Origin: Anaerolineales bacterium
GTDB lineage: Bacteria; Chloroflexota; Anaerolineae; JAAEKA01
DNA length: 64,000 nucleotides
Assembly: GCA_020634615.1 (NCBI GenBank)
Contig: JACKBI010000001.1
Location: 558,001 to 622,000 of the forward strand
Reading direction: 5' to 3'
The notes under the pieces were generated by a model. The model saw only the letters and a list, made by a program, of their open reading frames with translations. It had not been told where the DNA came from and searched no databases. Position numbers and translations under genes: made by a program. Every line of letters starts with the position of its first letter. Positions within the stretch are counted from its first letter, which is position 1. Positions 44,883-53,654 of the stretch are shown here, one piece after another.

Positions 44883-47549
44883 TCAGTCCAGTGGACATAT
44901 TTGTTCGATCTGCAGTCGCTCGCTGCCAAACTGGACCAGCTCGGTGTCGCCCCACAGACGAACGACCTGTTCCATCGCGTGGCAAGCAGCCAAGGCGTCG
45001 TCCGTGGCAGAATAGGTTTCCCAGAGTGCCTGGGCTGCCGGCAGGTAGGGATTGTCGGGTTGGTTATCGATTGTCTCGACCTGTTGCAACAGAGGCTCCA
45101 TGGCATCGATTTCGCCACGCAGGGCGTGGACCAGCATTGCTTCGGCCGCAGCGTAGGCGGTGATGCGATCCTCGTAACGCTGCACATCCACGCGGCCACC
45201 ATCAGAACTCATGCCGGTCTCGGGATCTTTCAACGCCTGCGTCGCCAGCTCCAGCGCACTGTCCAGGTCGCCGTACGCCAGCGCGCGGTTGGCGTCGATG
45301 ACCTTGTAATAGCCCAAATGGCTGGGGGCACCTACCTCATCGATTTGTTGGTAGCGGCCATCGCGGAAAGCAAAGATCAATGTTTGTGGCCGGGTCACCG
45401 ATTGATGAGAAGGGGTATAATTGGCAACGGCTTCCAGACAACCGTCGCCATTGGTGTCGACAAAATCGATGTTTGGCTCCTCTCCTCGTACTGAGGCGGT
45501 TCCAGAGCTGGGGACGATGCCCAAATCGCGCCAGGTGCTGCCGTCCCATTGGTAGACATACGCGTTGATGAAATCACCCCAGGTGCCAGAACCGCGCCAC
45601 TGCACCACGGTCTCCACTAGGCCGTCGCAGTTGATGTCGTCCGCCAGCACGAACTCCGGGGTTGCACCGAGGTAGTTAGGATTCGGCTCGCTAGCGTAGA
45701 CAATATAGGTCTGTTGTCCCTTGTTTTCCAGCACCGCCCAGGTTTTCAACCGCACGCCAAAGGCTATGATGTCCTCTTGGTTTCCATCGTTGTCCAGATC
45801 TGCATTGTGCACCCAGGAAACGTAGTCGGGTGGGAAGGCGAAGGTTCCTTCGCCGGCATACGGGCGCGAGGGCCACTGGCTGACCTGGCGGTTGAACTCC
45901 TCATAGTCGCCCGGATGCAGGTTCAGCCATGTGAGCAACTGGTCTCGCATCTCTCGTTCGACACGGGGAATCTCACTCGTATTCGACGGATCCCACTGAA
46001 CCGGTTCCGGCGTCCAGTCGGCTGGGACCGGGGTTCCGCTGGGCGTGGGCGCGACTGTCGGCGCAGGCATCTGTAGAGCGCTGTCGGGCACGAAAGTAGG
46101 GGTTGGCCACGGGGCGGGGGACGCGCCGCGACGCAGTCCGGCCACGGCGTCGCCATCTGCCAGGCTAATCCAGACCAGAATCATGTCGCCCCCGACGCCC
46201 AACGGCGTCACCGGTCGCCACGGCAGGCCAAGCTGGCCGGACAAATCTCCCATCCACAGCAGGTCGCCGGTTTGCCAGTCAAACACGTAAAGGAACCCGC
46301 TGTCGCTGCCAATCAACAGGTTCTCGCCATCCCGCACGGTGTGGTTCAGCCGCAGGCCGTGATCGTCAACCGGCAACGTCGTGATCCACTGAGACTTGCC
46401 ATCGCTGATCGACAGACGCTGTAATTGGTTGCCGGCGTTGATCAGAATGTCATCGCTTTCGAGTTTTATGGCATTTGGGCCGGCCAAGTAGATTTGCCAC
46501 AGCGGTTGTCCGCTCGACCAGTCCAGCGCATTAACCTGATACGCGTTGTCCGACAACTCGAAATTTGAACGGCTCCCGAATGCCGGAGCGCCGACGAAAA
46601 GAATACCCTGCTTGAAGCCCAACAGGTCCAGACCTGGATCCTGCCCAGACAGCTCGCGCAGCAGTTCTCCGGTCTGCGCCGCATGCTGAACGATGGTCGC
46701 CCGACCATCGACGTCCTGACAAACGACAAACACCGATTCTGGCGTTGCGAGGATTTCATCGTAGAAGTCACTGCGGCACTCATAATGCCAACGGTCCGGA
46801 TGGTACCGCGGATTTACGGCAACAAGCTCAGGCGGGTCGGGGACGAAATCGCGTAGATAGATTGTATCGTCGCTTGCCGCCGCCAAACCCTGGCGGCCAC
46901 GCGTCTCCATGTACCAGACCATCTGCCCATCGACCGCGCTGATGGCGACAATCCGTTGGGTCGTGTCCAGAATCACCAGGTCGTTGGTCATCACGATTTT
47001 TGCAACCGACCCGGATATCTGATATGGCGAACTTGGCTCAAGATCGGTGGGATAGCGCCACAATACTTGTCCATCTTCTGAAGAAAACGCCATGACCGGC
47101 TGGCGGCCGATCCCGCCGACAACCAGGATTCCATCGCGCTGCAAAGCCACCGGCTCCCGTCCCCTGCCCCAGTTGTCATGCCAATAGCCCACCGGCTGTA
47201 TCCAGTCGACACCCAGCGGCGGCAGCCCGACCAGCACTGGCGTTGCTGGCGACGCGGCCGGCAGAGGCGTTAGGGTTGGCCATGGCGTGGGTGAAGGTGT
47301 GAACGTGGGCGTCGGGATGGGCGTTGGCAGCACGGACACGAAAGCGGCCTCCGTCACCGTGACGGTCGGCGTCAGCGGGCGGATGGGCGTGAAGCTGGGG
47401 GTCGGCGGTTCCGAGGGCGCGGTGGTCGGTGTCGAGGGCGCGGTGACCTGGGCGACCGGCGGCGCGACGGGCGTTTCCCGGTCAGCGCGCGCACACGCCA
47501 CCGGCCCTACGGTAATCACAAGAAAGATCAGCCAGAATGGTCGTTTCAT
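44883..47549 (-). CDS. Secreted lipoprotein with PQQ-like beta-propeller and FG-GAP-like region
   Basis: An 888-residue lipoprotein. The lipobox is VGPVAC with Cys near residue 19. A long Pro/Thr linker (about 25-105) follows. A PQQ-like propeller spans about 115-440, with repeated strands such as GQVLWRYPTDL, GQMVWYMETRG, GQPLWQIYLAG and GDLLWMGDLSG. Around 560-720 there are Asp-rich FG-GAP-like stretches (NADLDNDGNQEDII, DDINCDGLVETVVQWRG, VDTNGDGCLEAV). A helical C-terminus with TPR character ends it. It probably binds surface ligands or calcium; no catalytic site is visible. It overlaps the downstream DUF1015 gene's ribosome site. Confidence 0.82.
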   Translation of the reverse strand: MKRPFWLIFLVITVGPVACARADRETPVAPPVAQVTAPSTPTTAPSEPPTPSFTPIRPLTPTVTVTEAAFVSVLPTPIPTPTFTPSPTPWPTLTPLPAASPATPVLVGLPPLGVDWIQPVGYWHDNWGRGREPVALQRDGILVVGGIGRQPVMAFSSEDGQVLWRYPTDLEPSSPYQISGSVAKIVMTNDLVILDTTQRIVAISAVDGQMVWYMETRGRQGLAAASDDTIYLRDFVPDPPELVAVNPRYHPDRWHYECRSDFYDEILATPESVFVVCQDVDGRATIVQHAAQTGELLRELSGQDPGLDLLGFKQGILFVGAPAFGSRSNFELSDNAYQVNALDWSSGQPLWQIYLAGPNAIKLESDDILINAGNQLQRLSISDGKSQWITTLPVDDHGLRLNHTVRDGENLLIGSDSGFLYVFDWQTGDLLWMGDLSGQLGLPWRPVTPLGVGGDMILVWISLADGDAVAGLRRGASPAPWPTPTFVPDSALQMPAPTVAPTPSGTPVPADWTPEPVQWDPSNTSEIPRVEREMRDQLLTWLNLHPGDYEEFNRQVSQWPSRPYAGEGTFAFPPDYVSWVHNADLDNDGNQEDIIAFGVRLKTWAVLENKGQQTYIVYASEPNPNYLGATPEFVLADDINCDGLVETVVQWRGSGTWGDFINAYVYQWDGSTWRDLGIVPSSGTASVRGEEPNIDFVDTNGDGCLEAVANYTPSHQSVTRPQTLIFAFRDGRYQQIDEVGAPSHLGYYKVIDANRALAYGDLDSALELATQALKDPETGMSSDGGRVDVQRYEDRITAYAAAEAMLVHALRGEIDAMEPLLQQVETIDNQPDNPYLPAAQALWETYSATDDALAACHAMEQVVRLWGDTELVQFGSERLQIEQICPLD

Positions 47550-47613
47550 ACAGCACGCTCACCCCTTGGAAACATCACTGGAACGGCGATAAATCGCCTG
47601 CTACGAACGGATG

Positions 47614-48813
47614 TTACAAGCTGGCCAGTTCCGCGGCGATGCTTTCGCCCACGGCGGCGGTCGACAGGCGGTGGATCGGCAGGTAGCCCTGCGCGGCCAG
47701 TTGGGGCGTGGGAATCGTCGCTTCGTCCGGCTTGTCGGACATGGTAAGCAGCAGGCAGCCGCGCGCCTTCAACCACAGCGCCGCCTCGCGCACCTCCTGC
47801 GTGATGCAGACCTGCTCGGCCAGCATCTGCGCCACCGGCGCATCGACTGGCAGGCTGCCGAAGCGCGCCGCAGTGCAGAGGTACTCGTTGCGGCGGAACG
47901 CCTTGAACGGCGTCGGGTCGCCGGCCAACACGAGTGTGTAGACGTCGCGGTGGATAGCTTGCAGACCGGCCGGCGGCTCCGAGAAACCCGGTTTTTTCGG
48001 AAAAACCGGGTTTCTATCTCCGGCACTCCCCAACTGCCCGTCGGACCAGTCGATGAACTGGCGGAAGCTGCTCATGCGCCCGGCCTGCACGTCGGCCACC
48101 AGCGCATCCAACTCCACCAGCCCCGCGCCCAGCACCAGACAGATGTAGGCCAGGTAATCCTGGTTGTCGGCGGTGAAGGGATGAAAGACCGGGTCGTTGA
48201 GCGTGTTGTAGGCTGTCAGGAACAGGTCGCGGTTGTAGGCGTCGCCCAGCGAGCTTGCCACGGTGCGTTCCACACCCTCGATGCGCGCCGCGTCCATCAC
48301 CGGGGCGTTGCGGCCGCGCGCGGCCACGGCAGTCTTGTCCATGTCGATGACGACGGCCGTCCCGGCGTCCATGCGCGCGCCGGCCGCCTTTGCGCTGGCC
48401 AGCCACTCGCCCAACCCGGCCCAGCGGTTCGACAGGGTGACATTGTCAGCCTGCCGGACAAATTCAGCCGGCTGGCTCAGCTTTTCGCTGCCGATGAAAC
48501 ACCAGCCGGGCCAGCCGCCGGCGCGCGCCAGGCTGCGAAAGGCGTTGCCATCGGCCATCGCGGTGTCGCCGATGAAGAGCAGCTCGCGCACCGGCGTGCC
48601 GGACAGATCCAGCGCGCGCGCCTGGCGTACGAACCAGACCGACGCGCGCGCGTACTCCGGCTCGTGTTTGCGCGGTGTGCGGGCGCTGTCGAGACCCATC
48701 TCCCGCCACGCGTCGGCCAGACCGGGCAGCCGCGTGTCAAAGGGCGTCAGGTTGCGCAGAATCACCAGATCCCCGAACAGTTCGTGAAGGGTGGTTGTGG
48801 CGTGGTATTGCAT
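47614..48813 (-). CDS. HAD-like protein with an in-frame palindromic repeat
   Basis: A 399-residue protein. VVIDMDKTAVAARGRN resembles the HAD nucleophile motif (DxDxT, here DMDKT), and LLTMSDKPDEA may supply a later HAD motif. An N-terminal part has a GDTAMADGNAFRSL segment of the same flavour, so a double-domain arrangement is possible. I cannot name a substrate. The start at 48813 is chosen because upstream sequence is a repetitive intergenic tract. DRNPVFPKKPGFSEP derives from the palindrome at 47982-48015. Confidence in the HAD call is moderate. Confidence 0.6.
   Translation of the reverse strand: MQYHATTTLHELFGDLVILRNLTPFDTRLPGLADAWREMGLDSARTPRKHEPEYARASVWFVRQARALDLSGTPVRELLFIGDTAMADGNAFRSLARAGGWPGWCFIGSEKLSQPAEFVRQADNVTLSNRWAGLGEWLASAKAAGARMDAGTAVVIDMDKTAVAARGRNAPVMDAARIEGVERTVASSLGDAYNRDLFLTAYNTLNDPVFHPFTADNQDYLAYICLVLGAGLVELDALVADVQAGRMSSFRQFIDWSDGQLGSAGDRNPVFPKKPGFSEPPAGLQAIHRDVYTLVLAGDPTPFKAFRRNEYLCTAARFGSLPVDAPVAQMLAEQVCITQEVREAALWLKARGCLLLTMSDKPDEATIPTPQLAAQGYLPIHRLSTAAVGESIAAELASL
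47982..48015. repeat. Second copy of the palindromic repeat, in the HAD-like gene
   Basis: Arms of 15 bases (47982-47996 and 48001-48015) are perfect around TCGG. The sequence is a relative of 43847-43881. It encodes NPVFPKKPGF in frame without disrupting the gene. Confidence 0.8.
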
Positions 48814-48835
48814 CGCAGTAATCGGTGATCGGTAA

Positions 48836-49123
48836 TCAGTGATCGGATGTCGGCAGCCCCAAACGCGTGCGTCCGGCAAATTCGGCAACAGGCACCGGTC
48901 GTTCCACGGCAAAGAAATCACGCTGGAGCTTGATGCGCTCGATTCCGTGCAGTGTCTCAGCAGTCAGATAGCTTTCGCCGCAGTGAGGGCAGCTTACTAC
49001 AGGGACTTTCTCGATCACCAGCAGGTTGATCCCCTGGCCGTAGCTGCGTGAAACAAACTTGACTTTGACGCCGGGCTTTCCACAGATGTCACAGACTTGG
49101 ATTTCTTGATCGCTGTAGTTCAT
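48836..49123 (-). CDS. YgiT-type zinc finger protein
   Basis: A 95-residue protein with two zinc-binding CxxC pairs, VCDICGKPG and SCPHCGESYL, and the family's LTAET after the second pair. This is the YgiT/MqsA-type N-terminal zinc finger, here followed by a short helical tail and no helix-turn-helix. Such proteins often accompany a DUF4258 or mRNA-interferase toxin, but none is adjacent. It lies 22 bases upstream of the HAD-like gene. Confidence 0.8.
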   Translation of the reverse strand: MNYSDQEIQVCDICGKPGVKVKFVSRSYGQGINLLVIEKVPVVSCPHCGESYLTAETLHGIERIKLQRDFFAVERPVPVAEFAGRTRLGLPTSDH

Positions 49124-49156
49124 GTTCGTCTGCTTTTATCGCGGGCAACAGGCTCA

Positions 49157-49296
49157 TGTCACGCTGAACGGGTATGGCGGACAACCGGCATTGGGACGAA
49201 TCGCCAGTGAAGCGTCTCGCGTTTCGTGCGAAGTGAGATTCTTCACTGGTGTTGGCTGCGACTGATGGATGGCTGCTCGACTCGTTCAGAATGACG
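49157..49296. repeat. Degenerate palindromic (MITE-like) element
   Basis: TGTCACGCTGAACG at 49157-49170 and CGTTCAGAATGACG at 49283-49296 are imperfect inverted ends. Inside, GCCAGTGAAG and CTTCACTGG also pair. The ends resemble the GTCATTCTGA-type intergenic palindromes common in many bacteria. No coding sequence is inside. Confidence 0.5.
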
Positions 49297-49366
49297 AAAC
49301 CGGGCCGTGTGACAACGAGGGATCGCGAGGTAACCGACAGACGGTACCAATCTACCAATCTCCAAT

Positions 49367-50419
49367 CTACCGAATATACCCCTGCTGGAACAGCAGTTCG
49401 GCGTTCAGCACTGAACCGCCGGCCGCGCCGCGGATGGTGTTGTGGCCCAACGCGACGAACTTCAGGTCCAGGATCGGGTCGCGGCGGATGCGTCCGACCA
49501 CGGTGGCCATGCCGTTGCCGGCCATGCGGTCCAGGCGGGTCTGCGGGCGGTCCGGCTCGTCGCGCACCACGATGCACGGGTCGGGCGCGCTGGGCAGTCC
49601 CATCTCCTGCGGCAGGCTGCGGTAGGAGCGAAAGACCTCAACGGCTTCTTCAGGCGTGGCCTTGCGGCGTAGCGCCACCGAGACGCACTCCATGTGTCCG
49701 TCAAGGACGTGGACGCGGTTGCAGTGCGCGCTCATGATGAAGTCGGCGTGCTCGATGCCGTCGCCGTTCAGCCGGCCCAGCATCTTGCGCGGCTCCTCCT
49801 CCAGCTTCGGCTCCTCGTTGCCGATGTAGGGAATGACGTTGTCGGTGATGTCCATGGTGGACACGCCCGGATAGCCCGCGCCGCTGACCGCCTGCATGGA
49901 GACCACGAAGACCTTCTCCAGCCCGAACGCGTCATGGAGCGGCTTCAGCGCCGAGGTGAGGTGCGTCGCGGTGCAGTTGGCGTTGGCGACGATGAAGCCG
50001 GACCAGCCGCGCTGCCGCTGCTGCACACGGATCAACGGCGCATGCTCCGGGTTGACATCGGTGATCATCAGCGGCACGTCGGCGTCCATGCGGTGCGGAC
50101 CGGCGTTGGTGAAGACGTAGTAGCCGGCTGCGGCGAACTCGGATTCGACCCGCGCTGCCACGTCGTTGGGCGTCGCCGAGAAGATGACCTGGCAGTCGCG
50201 GAAGTTGTCCGGCTCGCCCAGCCGCAGCTCCATGTCGCGCACGGCGACCGGCATGTCGGGCTGAAGCACCCAGCGGCGCTCGCGGTACCTGACGCCGGCC
50301 GAGCGATCGGATGCGCCCAGCGCCGCGACCTCGAACCAGGGATGGTCGGCCAGCAGTTGCACGAAACGCTGGCCAACAGCGCCGGTTGCTCCGAGTATGC
50401 CTACTTTGACTTTGACCAT
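49367..50419 (-). CDS. asd: Aspartate-semialdehyde dehydrogenase
   Basis: A 350-residue NADPH-dependent enzyme that converts aspartyl phosphate to aspartate semialdehyde, in the lysine/threonine/methionine pathway. The NADP motif GATGAVGQ is at residues 10-17. The catalytic Cys149 is in VANANCTATHLTSALKP, and SAHCNRVHVLDGH supplies the histidine. This long NANC form belongs to the archaeal/fungal-type Asd subfamily. No ribosome site precedes the ATG at 50419, so translation may be leaderless or start elsewhere; an ATG at 50482 exists but would overlap a hairpin. Confidence 0.9.
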   Translation of the reverse strand: MVKVKVGILGATGAVGQRFVQLLADHPWFEVAALGASDRSAGVRYRERRWVLQPDMPVAVRDMELRLGEPDNFRDCQVIFSATPNDVAARVESEFAAAGYYVFTNAGPHRMDADVPLMITDVNPEHAPLIRVQQRQRGWSGFIVANANCTATHLTSALKPLHDAFGLEKVFVVSMQAVSGAGYPGVSTMDITDNVIPYIGNEEPKLEEEPRKMLGRLNGDGIEHADFIMSAHCNRVHVLDGHMECVSVALRRKATPEEAVEVFRSYRSLPQEMGLPSAPDPCIVVRDEPDRPQTRLDRMAGNGMATVVGRIRRDPILDLKFVALGHNTIRGAAGGSVLNAELLFQQGYIR

Positions 50420-50446
50420 AAGAGAGGTGACTTCTTGTGAGGTGGT

Positions 50447-50503
50447 GCGTGAAGCGTGAAGCGTGATCGGATTCCGGTTCACGCTTTACGTTTTACGCTT
50501 CAC
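50447..50503 (-). terminator. Repetitive hairpin at the stop of the 50500 gene
   Basis: A left arm of GCGTGAA repeats (about 50447-50465) pairs imperfectly with CACGCTTTACGTTTTACGCTTCAC (50480-50503, described in parts), overlapping the stop codon at 50500-50502. It likely ends the transcript before asd. Confidence 0.5.
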
Positions 50504-50874
50504 TCAAACTCAATATCGATATTTTGCAGCCGGTCCGTGGTCTCACGGCTGCTGCGTTCCAGCCGTTCCAGTCGGGTGTCGATCAGGACACGCGCGGCCA
50601 GCAGCACTTCGCGTTCGGCGGCGTGGATGTGGCCCCAGAATTCGTCGTTGACGCCCATGCCGCGCAGGCCGGCTCGCAGACCGCGCACGCCCTCGGCCAG
50701 CCAGTCGTTGAGAGCGAAATCGTCAGCGCCGGGTCCTTCGAACGCGCCGAAAAGCGACTCCCACGACAGGTCGTTGAGGTCGTCTTCGTTGTGGCTTCTG
50801 CCGTTGCTGTTTGCCTGGCGCTCGGCCTCGGCTTCCAGCTCGGCGATTCGGGCGCGAATGTCTTCACTGTTCAT
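50500..50874 (-). CDS. Small acidic coiled-coil protein
   Basis: A 124-residue protein, strongly acidic at its N-terminus (AELEAEAERQ) and with a helical, Arg/Glu-rich C-terminus (LERLERSSRETTDRLQ). I do not recognise a family. The ATG at 50874 is chosen because upstream sequence lacks a good site. It lies alone between asd and a hydrolase gene. A structural or regulatory role is possible, but nothing in the sequence decides. Confidence 0.6.
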   Translation of the reverse strand: MNSEDIRARIAELEAEAERQANSNGRSHNEDDLNDLSWESLFGAFEGPGADDFALNDWLAEGVRGLRAGLRGMGVNDEFWGHIHAAEREVLLAARVLIDTRLERLERSSRETTDRLQNIDIEFE

Positions 50875-51131
50875 GTAACTGATGCCTTCACCAAGACCGA
50901 TCCAGCCGTTCACACTGGACCCATCCATCTTGGAGTCGTGTCACGCGACAGGCCAGATTGTAGCCGAAGACAGGCGCGTTGGCAAGGCAAGCGGGCTGGA
51001 GCTTCGAAGTGACGCAGCATGACGCGCAACCGGAGTCAGGAATGTCTGACTCCGGTTGCTTCCACGTGTTCGGTTTATCAGGTAACGGGTTTTGGCCGAT
51101 GGCCAGCGGGAAGACGAATCGACCTCAGCCG

Positions 51132-52295
51132 TCAGTTCTGCGCTGGCGCCTCGCCAACCAGATGATCGGACATGAACTTTAGTGAGGCGCCGTCCCAATC
51201 GAAGCTACAGTGTCCGGCATCAACTTCCACATACTCGTGGTCGATTCCCAGATCGGTGAATTTTGCCTCGGAGCTGCGGACAAGGTCAGTCGGATTGTAG
51301 GGATCCTGAAGCGCATGTAGGATCAGCAGGCCGTTCAGACGAATAGGCTGATCGACGTAGCGTTGAGCTTCGTGAAGGCTATCTCCTTCCTCAATGCGAG
51401 CAAAGACCTCCGGTACTGCTTCGGCATGATCTCCCACGATGCGAAACGGCATATCCAGGAAGAAGGGCGGATTGTCTGGGTTCGAGGAGGCGCCTGCGGC
51501 TTCTTCGAGAAAACCCGTCGCCATAGGATAGTTTAGGCTCCAATTTCCCAGGGCAGACAGATCCTCCGGCAACGTTGTCATTCGGCCCAGTTCCTCCTGC
51601 AAGCTGGCGTTTCCGGCCGGCTCACAGCTGTAGGCTCCGCCCGAAGCCGCTACTACGCTAAAGACATCGGGATAGCGCAGCGCTATGCGCATTGAGATCT
51701 CACCGCCGTTGGAGCAGCCAGTTATTCCGCGACTGTCTCTGCTGGCCAAGGTGCGATAGTTGCTGTCTATGTAGTCGACCATTTCCTGGGTCAGGTAGGT
51801 TTCATAGTCGCCGACCGTCGGCGATGTCTTGAACAGGCTGGCCAAGAGTTGGTTGCTGCCGTCGGGGTAGACAAGGATCATCTCTTGAGCCTCGCCGCTT
51901 TGCAGGAGTTCGTTCATGGTCACGCTGACTCCGTAGGCATTGTTGCTTGACTTGCCATTACCCCAGGACATCACATAGACCACTGGATAGCGCTGGGTGC
52001 TGGTCTCGTAGCCAGGAGGCAGGTAGATGTAAGTCTTGCGGGTTGCGGGATCGCCAAGAAGGTTGCCTTCCAGGGCTTTGCTGGAGAACTGAAAGTTCTT
52101 GACCTTGTAGGACGCAATGTCGATGGTCGCCGCCGGTAGCGCCTCAACGGTTGCAGTGGGAACTTCCACAACTGTCGGCTCAGTTGTCGCTGGCGGCGGA
52201 ATGAGCGTCGCCGACGGCGCGGCGGCCGGGCCTGCACATCCGGCCAGCAACACCGCCAAGGCCAGAATCGAAAGACCGCGATTGAGACGTAGCAT
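51132..52295 (-). CDS. Secreted esterase-like alpha/beta hydrolase lipoprotein
   Basis: A 387-residue lipoprotein. The signal MLRLNRGLSILALAVLLAGC ends in a lipobox with Cys near residue 20, then an Ala/Pro/Thr linker. The catalytic part resembles esterase D/feruloyl esterase-like proteins: YLPPGYETSTQRYPVVYVMSWG, nucleophile elbow GITGCSNGGEIS (serine in GCSNGG, where Cys precedes it), and a final HCSFDW with the triad histidine. The start has a GGAAGGAG site. It shares its leader and upstream DNA with the gene at 52510-53511. Confidence 0.85.
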   Translation of the reverse strand: MLRLNRGLSILALAVLLAGCAGPAAAPSATLIPPPATTEPTVVEVPTATVEALPAATIDIASYKVKNFQFSSKALEGNLLGDPATRKTYIYLPPGYETSTQRYPVVYVMSWGNGKSSNNAYGVSVTMNELLQSGEAQEMILVYPDGSNQLLASLFKTSPTVGDYETYLTQEMVDYIDSNYRTLASRDSRGITGCSNGGEISMRIALRYPDVFSVVAASGGAYSCEPAGNASLQEELGRMTTLPEDLSALGNWSLNYPMATGFLEEAAGASSNPDNPPFFLDMPFRIVGDHAEAVPEVFARIEEGDSLHEAQRYVDQPIRLNGLLILHALQDPYNPTDLVRSSEAKFTDLGIDHEYVEVDAGHCSFDWDGASLKFMSDHLVGEAPAQN

Positions 52296-52438
52296 GGTTG
52301 TCACTCCTTCCGGTTCGTGTTGACCGGGAGATCGCGATCGGTTGGATACCGACGCGCTGGTCACCCAACCGATCGCCTGATCATTTATTGGTTGATGCCC
52401 AGCAAGGCATAAGTCACATCGGCCGCCGCCATCCAGGC
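52207..52438 (-). repeat. Leader cassette duplicate, copy 1
   Basis: This 232-base stretch is nearly identical to 53423-53654. It includes the start of a lipoprotein signal, the ribosome site, a 12-base inverted repeat (52334-52345, 52365-52376; GCGATCGGTTGG) and the 3' end of a serine-hydrolase gene. See the pseudogene at 52385-52509. Confidence 0.8.
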
Positions 52439-52509
52439 CGGGAGGGCAATGGTCTCATTCCCCCCGTTGACCAGCCTGACGACGCTATGGTTGTCGACAG
52501 TGTCGTCGT
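52385..52509 (-). pseudogene. 3' remnant of a beta-lactamase-family gene
   Basis: In the frame ending at the TAA at 52385-52387 the minus strand encodes a tail with LPAWMAAADVTYALLGINQ. The intact gene at 53601-58283 ends YPAWMAAADVIYALLGIDQ. No start or rest of the gene remains between here and the stop of the hydrolase at 52510. It is the tail of a lost paralogue, carried with the duplicated cassette. Confidence 0.8.
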
Positions 52510-53511
52510 CTACGGCGTATCACCTGCTTCGGCGAGGAACTTCGTGACCTGCTCCACGACCAGGCCCGTTTGCATATAGGCCGTCGTGTGATTGTAGCCT
52601 CTCAGCGATGTGAATGTGGCATTGGGCAGCTTGTCGGCCGCAGCCATCAACGCGGCTTTGTCCCCGTCTTGCGAGCCGACCAGCAATAGGATGGGCATCG
52701 ACATGTCCGGTAAATCAGAGGCGAAGTTCTCGGTGCTAAAGGTTTGCAGGTCGGCGATGACGGCCTCAAAATCGATGGTGCTGTAAATGGCGTAGATTTC
52801 GTCCTCCGGGAAACCATACTGACCCAAATAGCTCGCTGCTCCGCGCCCACGTTCTTCCGCGCTGCTCCCGCGTAGATCCGCAATATCGCCGCTGGCATCG
52901 AAGTCTTCAGGAGTTTGGCCGAAGATGATCAGTGACGAAACCCGCTCGGGAGCATACTTGGCTAGAGCCCAACCCAGCGTGCCGCCCATCGAGTAGCCAA
53001 AGTAATGCGCCTTGTCGACGCCCAGCTCGTCGAGCACAGCGACGATGTCGGCGGCCTGTTTTTCCAGGACATAGGCGGCTGGATCATGAGGTTTATCGCT
53101 CTGGCCATGGCCGCGCGCATCGATGAGAATAAGGCGATAGTCCTGTTTCAATGCGTCGACGTAACCGAAAACCCGCCACATTTCGAGGTTACCGGTAAAC
53201 GAGTGCAGCAAGACGAGGGGCGGACCTTCTCCCTCGACCTCATAGTGAATCCGGACGCCGTCGTTTTCCACGAAACCGGAGAGTACATCAGACGCGTTTG
53301 CCTCTGAACTTGGCGACTCCGGAGTCGCAGATGACGTCTGAACGGTTGCCGTAGGAACCATGCCGACGGTCGGCGCAGGCGTTGCCGTCGGCGGCATGGT
53401 AATAGGTGTCGGCGGCACAGGTGTCGCCGTCGGCGCGGCGGCCGGGCTGGCACAGCCTGCCAGCAACGCCGCCAGCGCTAGAATCGATAGACCGCGATTG
53501 AGACGTAGCAT
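52510..53511 (-). CDS. Secreted alpha/beta hydrolase lipoprotein
   Basis: A 333-residue lipoprotein with the signal MLRLNRGLSILALAALLAGC and Cys near residue 20, then a Pro/Thr linker to about 70. The hydrolase fold follows: PPLVLLHSFTGNLEMW (oxyanion region), LIDARGHGQSDKP, nucleophile elbow GYSMGGTLGW (Ser in YSMGG), acid in LLLVGSQDGDK, and histidine in LRGYNHTTAYMQ. This is the typical order of a lipase/esterase or haloalkane-dehalogenase relative. It is separated from the serine hydrolase gene upstream by the duplicated cassette. Confidence 0.88.
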   Translation of the reverse strand: MLRLNRGLSILALAALLAGCASPAAAPTATPVPPTPITMPPTATPAPTVGMVPTATVQTSSATPESPSSEANASDVLSGFVENDGVRIHYEVEGEGPPLVLLHSFTGNLEMWRVFGYVDALKQDYRLILIDARGHGQSDKPHDPAAYVLEKQAADIVAVLDELGVDKAHYFGYSMGGTLGWALAKYAPERVSSLIIFGQTPEDFDASGDIADLRGSSAEERGRGAASYLGQYGFPEDEIYAIYSTIDFEAVIADLQTFSTENFASDLPDMSMPILLLVGSQDGDKAALMAAADKLPNATFTSLRGYNHTTAYMQTGLVVEQVTKFLAEAGDTP

Positions 53512-53654
53512 GGTATCACTCCTTCCGGTTCATTTTCAGCAGGAGATCGCGATCGGTTGGATGCCCGACGCACTGGTCACCCAACCGATCGCCTGATAAT
53601 TTATTGGTCGATGCCCAGCAAGGCATAGATCACATCGGCCGCTGCCATCCAGGC
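53423..53654 (-). repeat. Leader cassette duplicate, copy 2
   Basis: Nearly identical to 52207-52438. It spans the 5' end of the 52510-53511 gene, its ribosome site, the perfect 12-base inverted repeat (53549-53560, 53581-53592) and the last codons of the serine-hydrolase gene at 53601. Confidence 0.8.

Noticed and set aside
44873..45202. Longer start for the DUF1015 gene
   Set aside because: It overlaps the end of the lipoprotein gene in another frame. The family's N-terminal motif begins at 44872 with a ribosome site.
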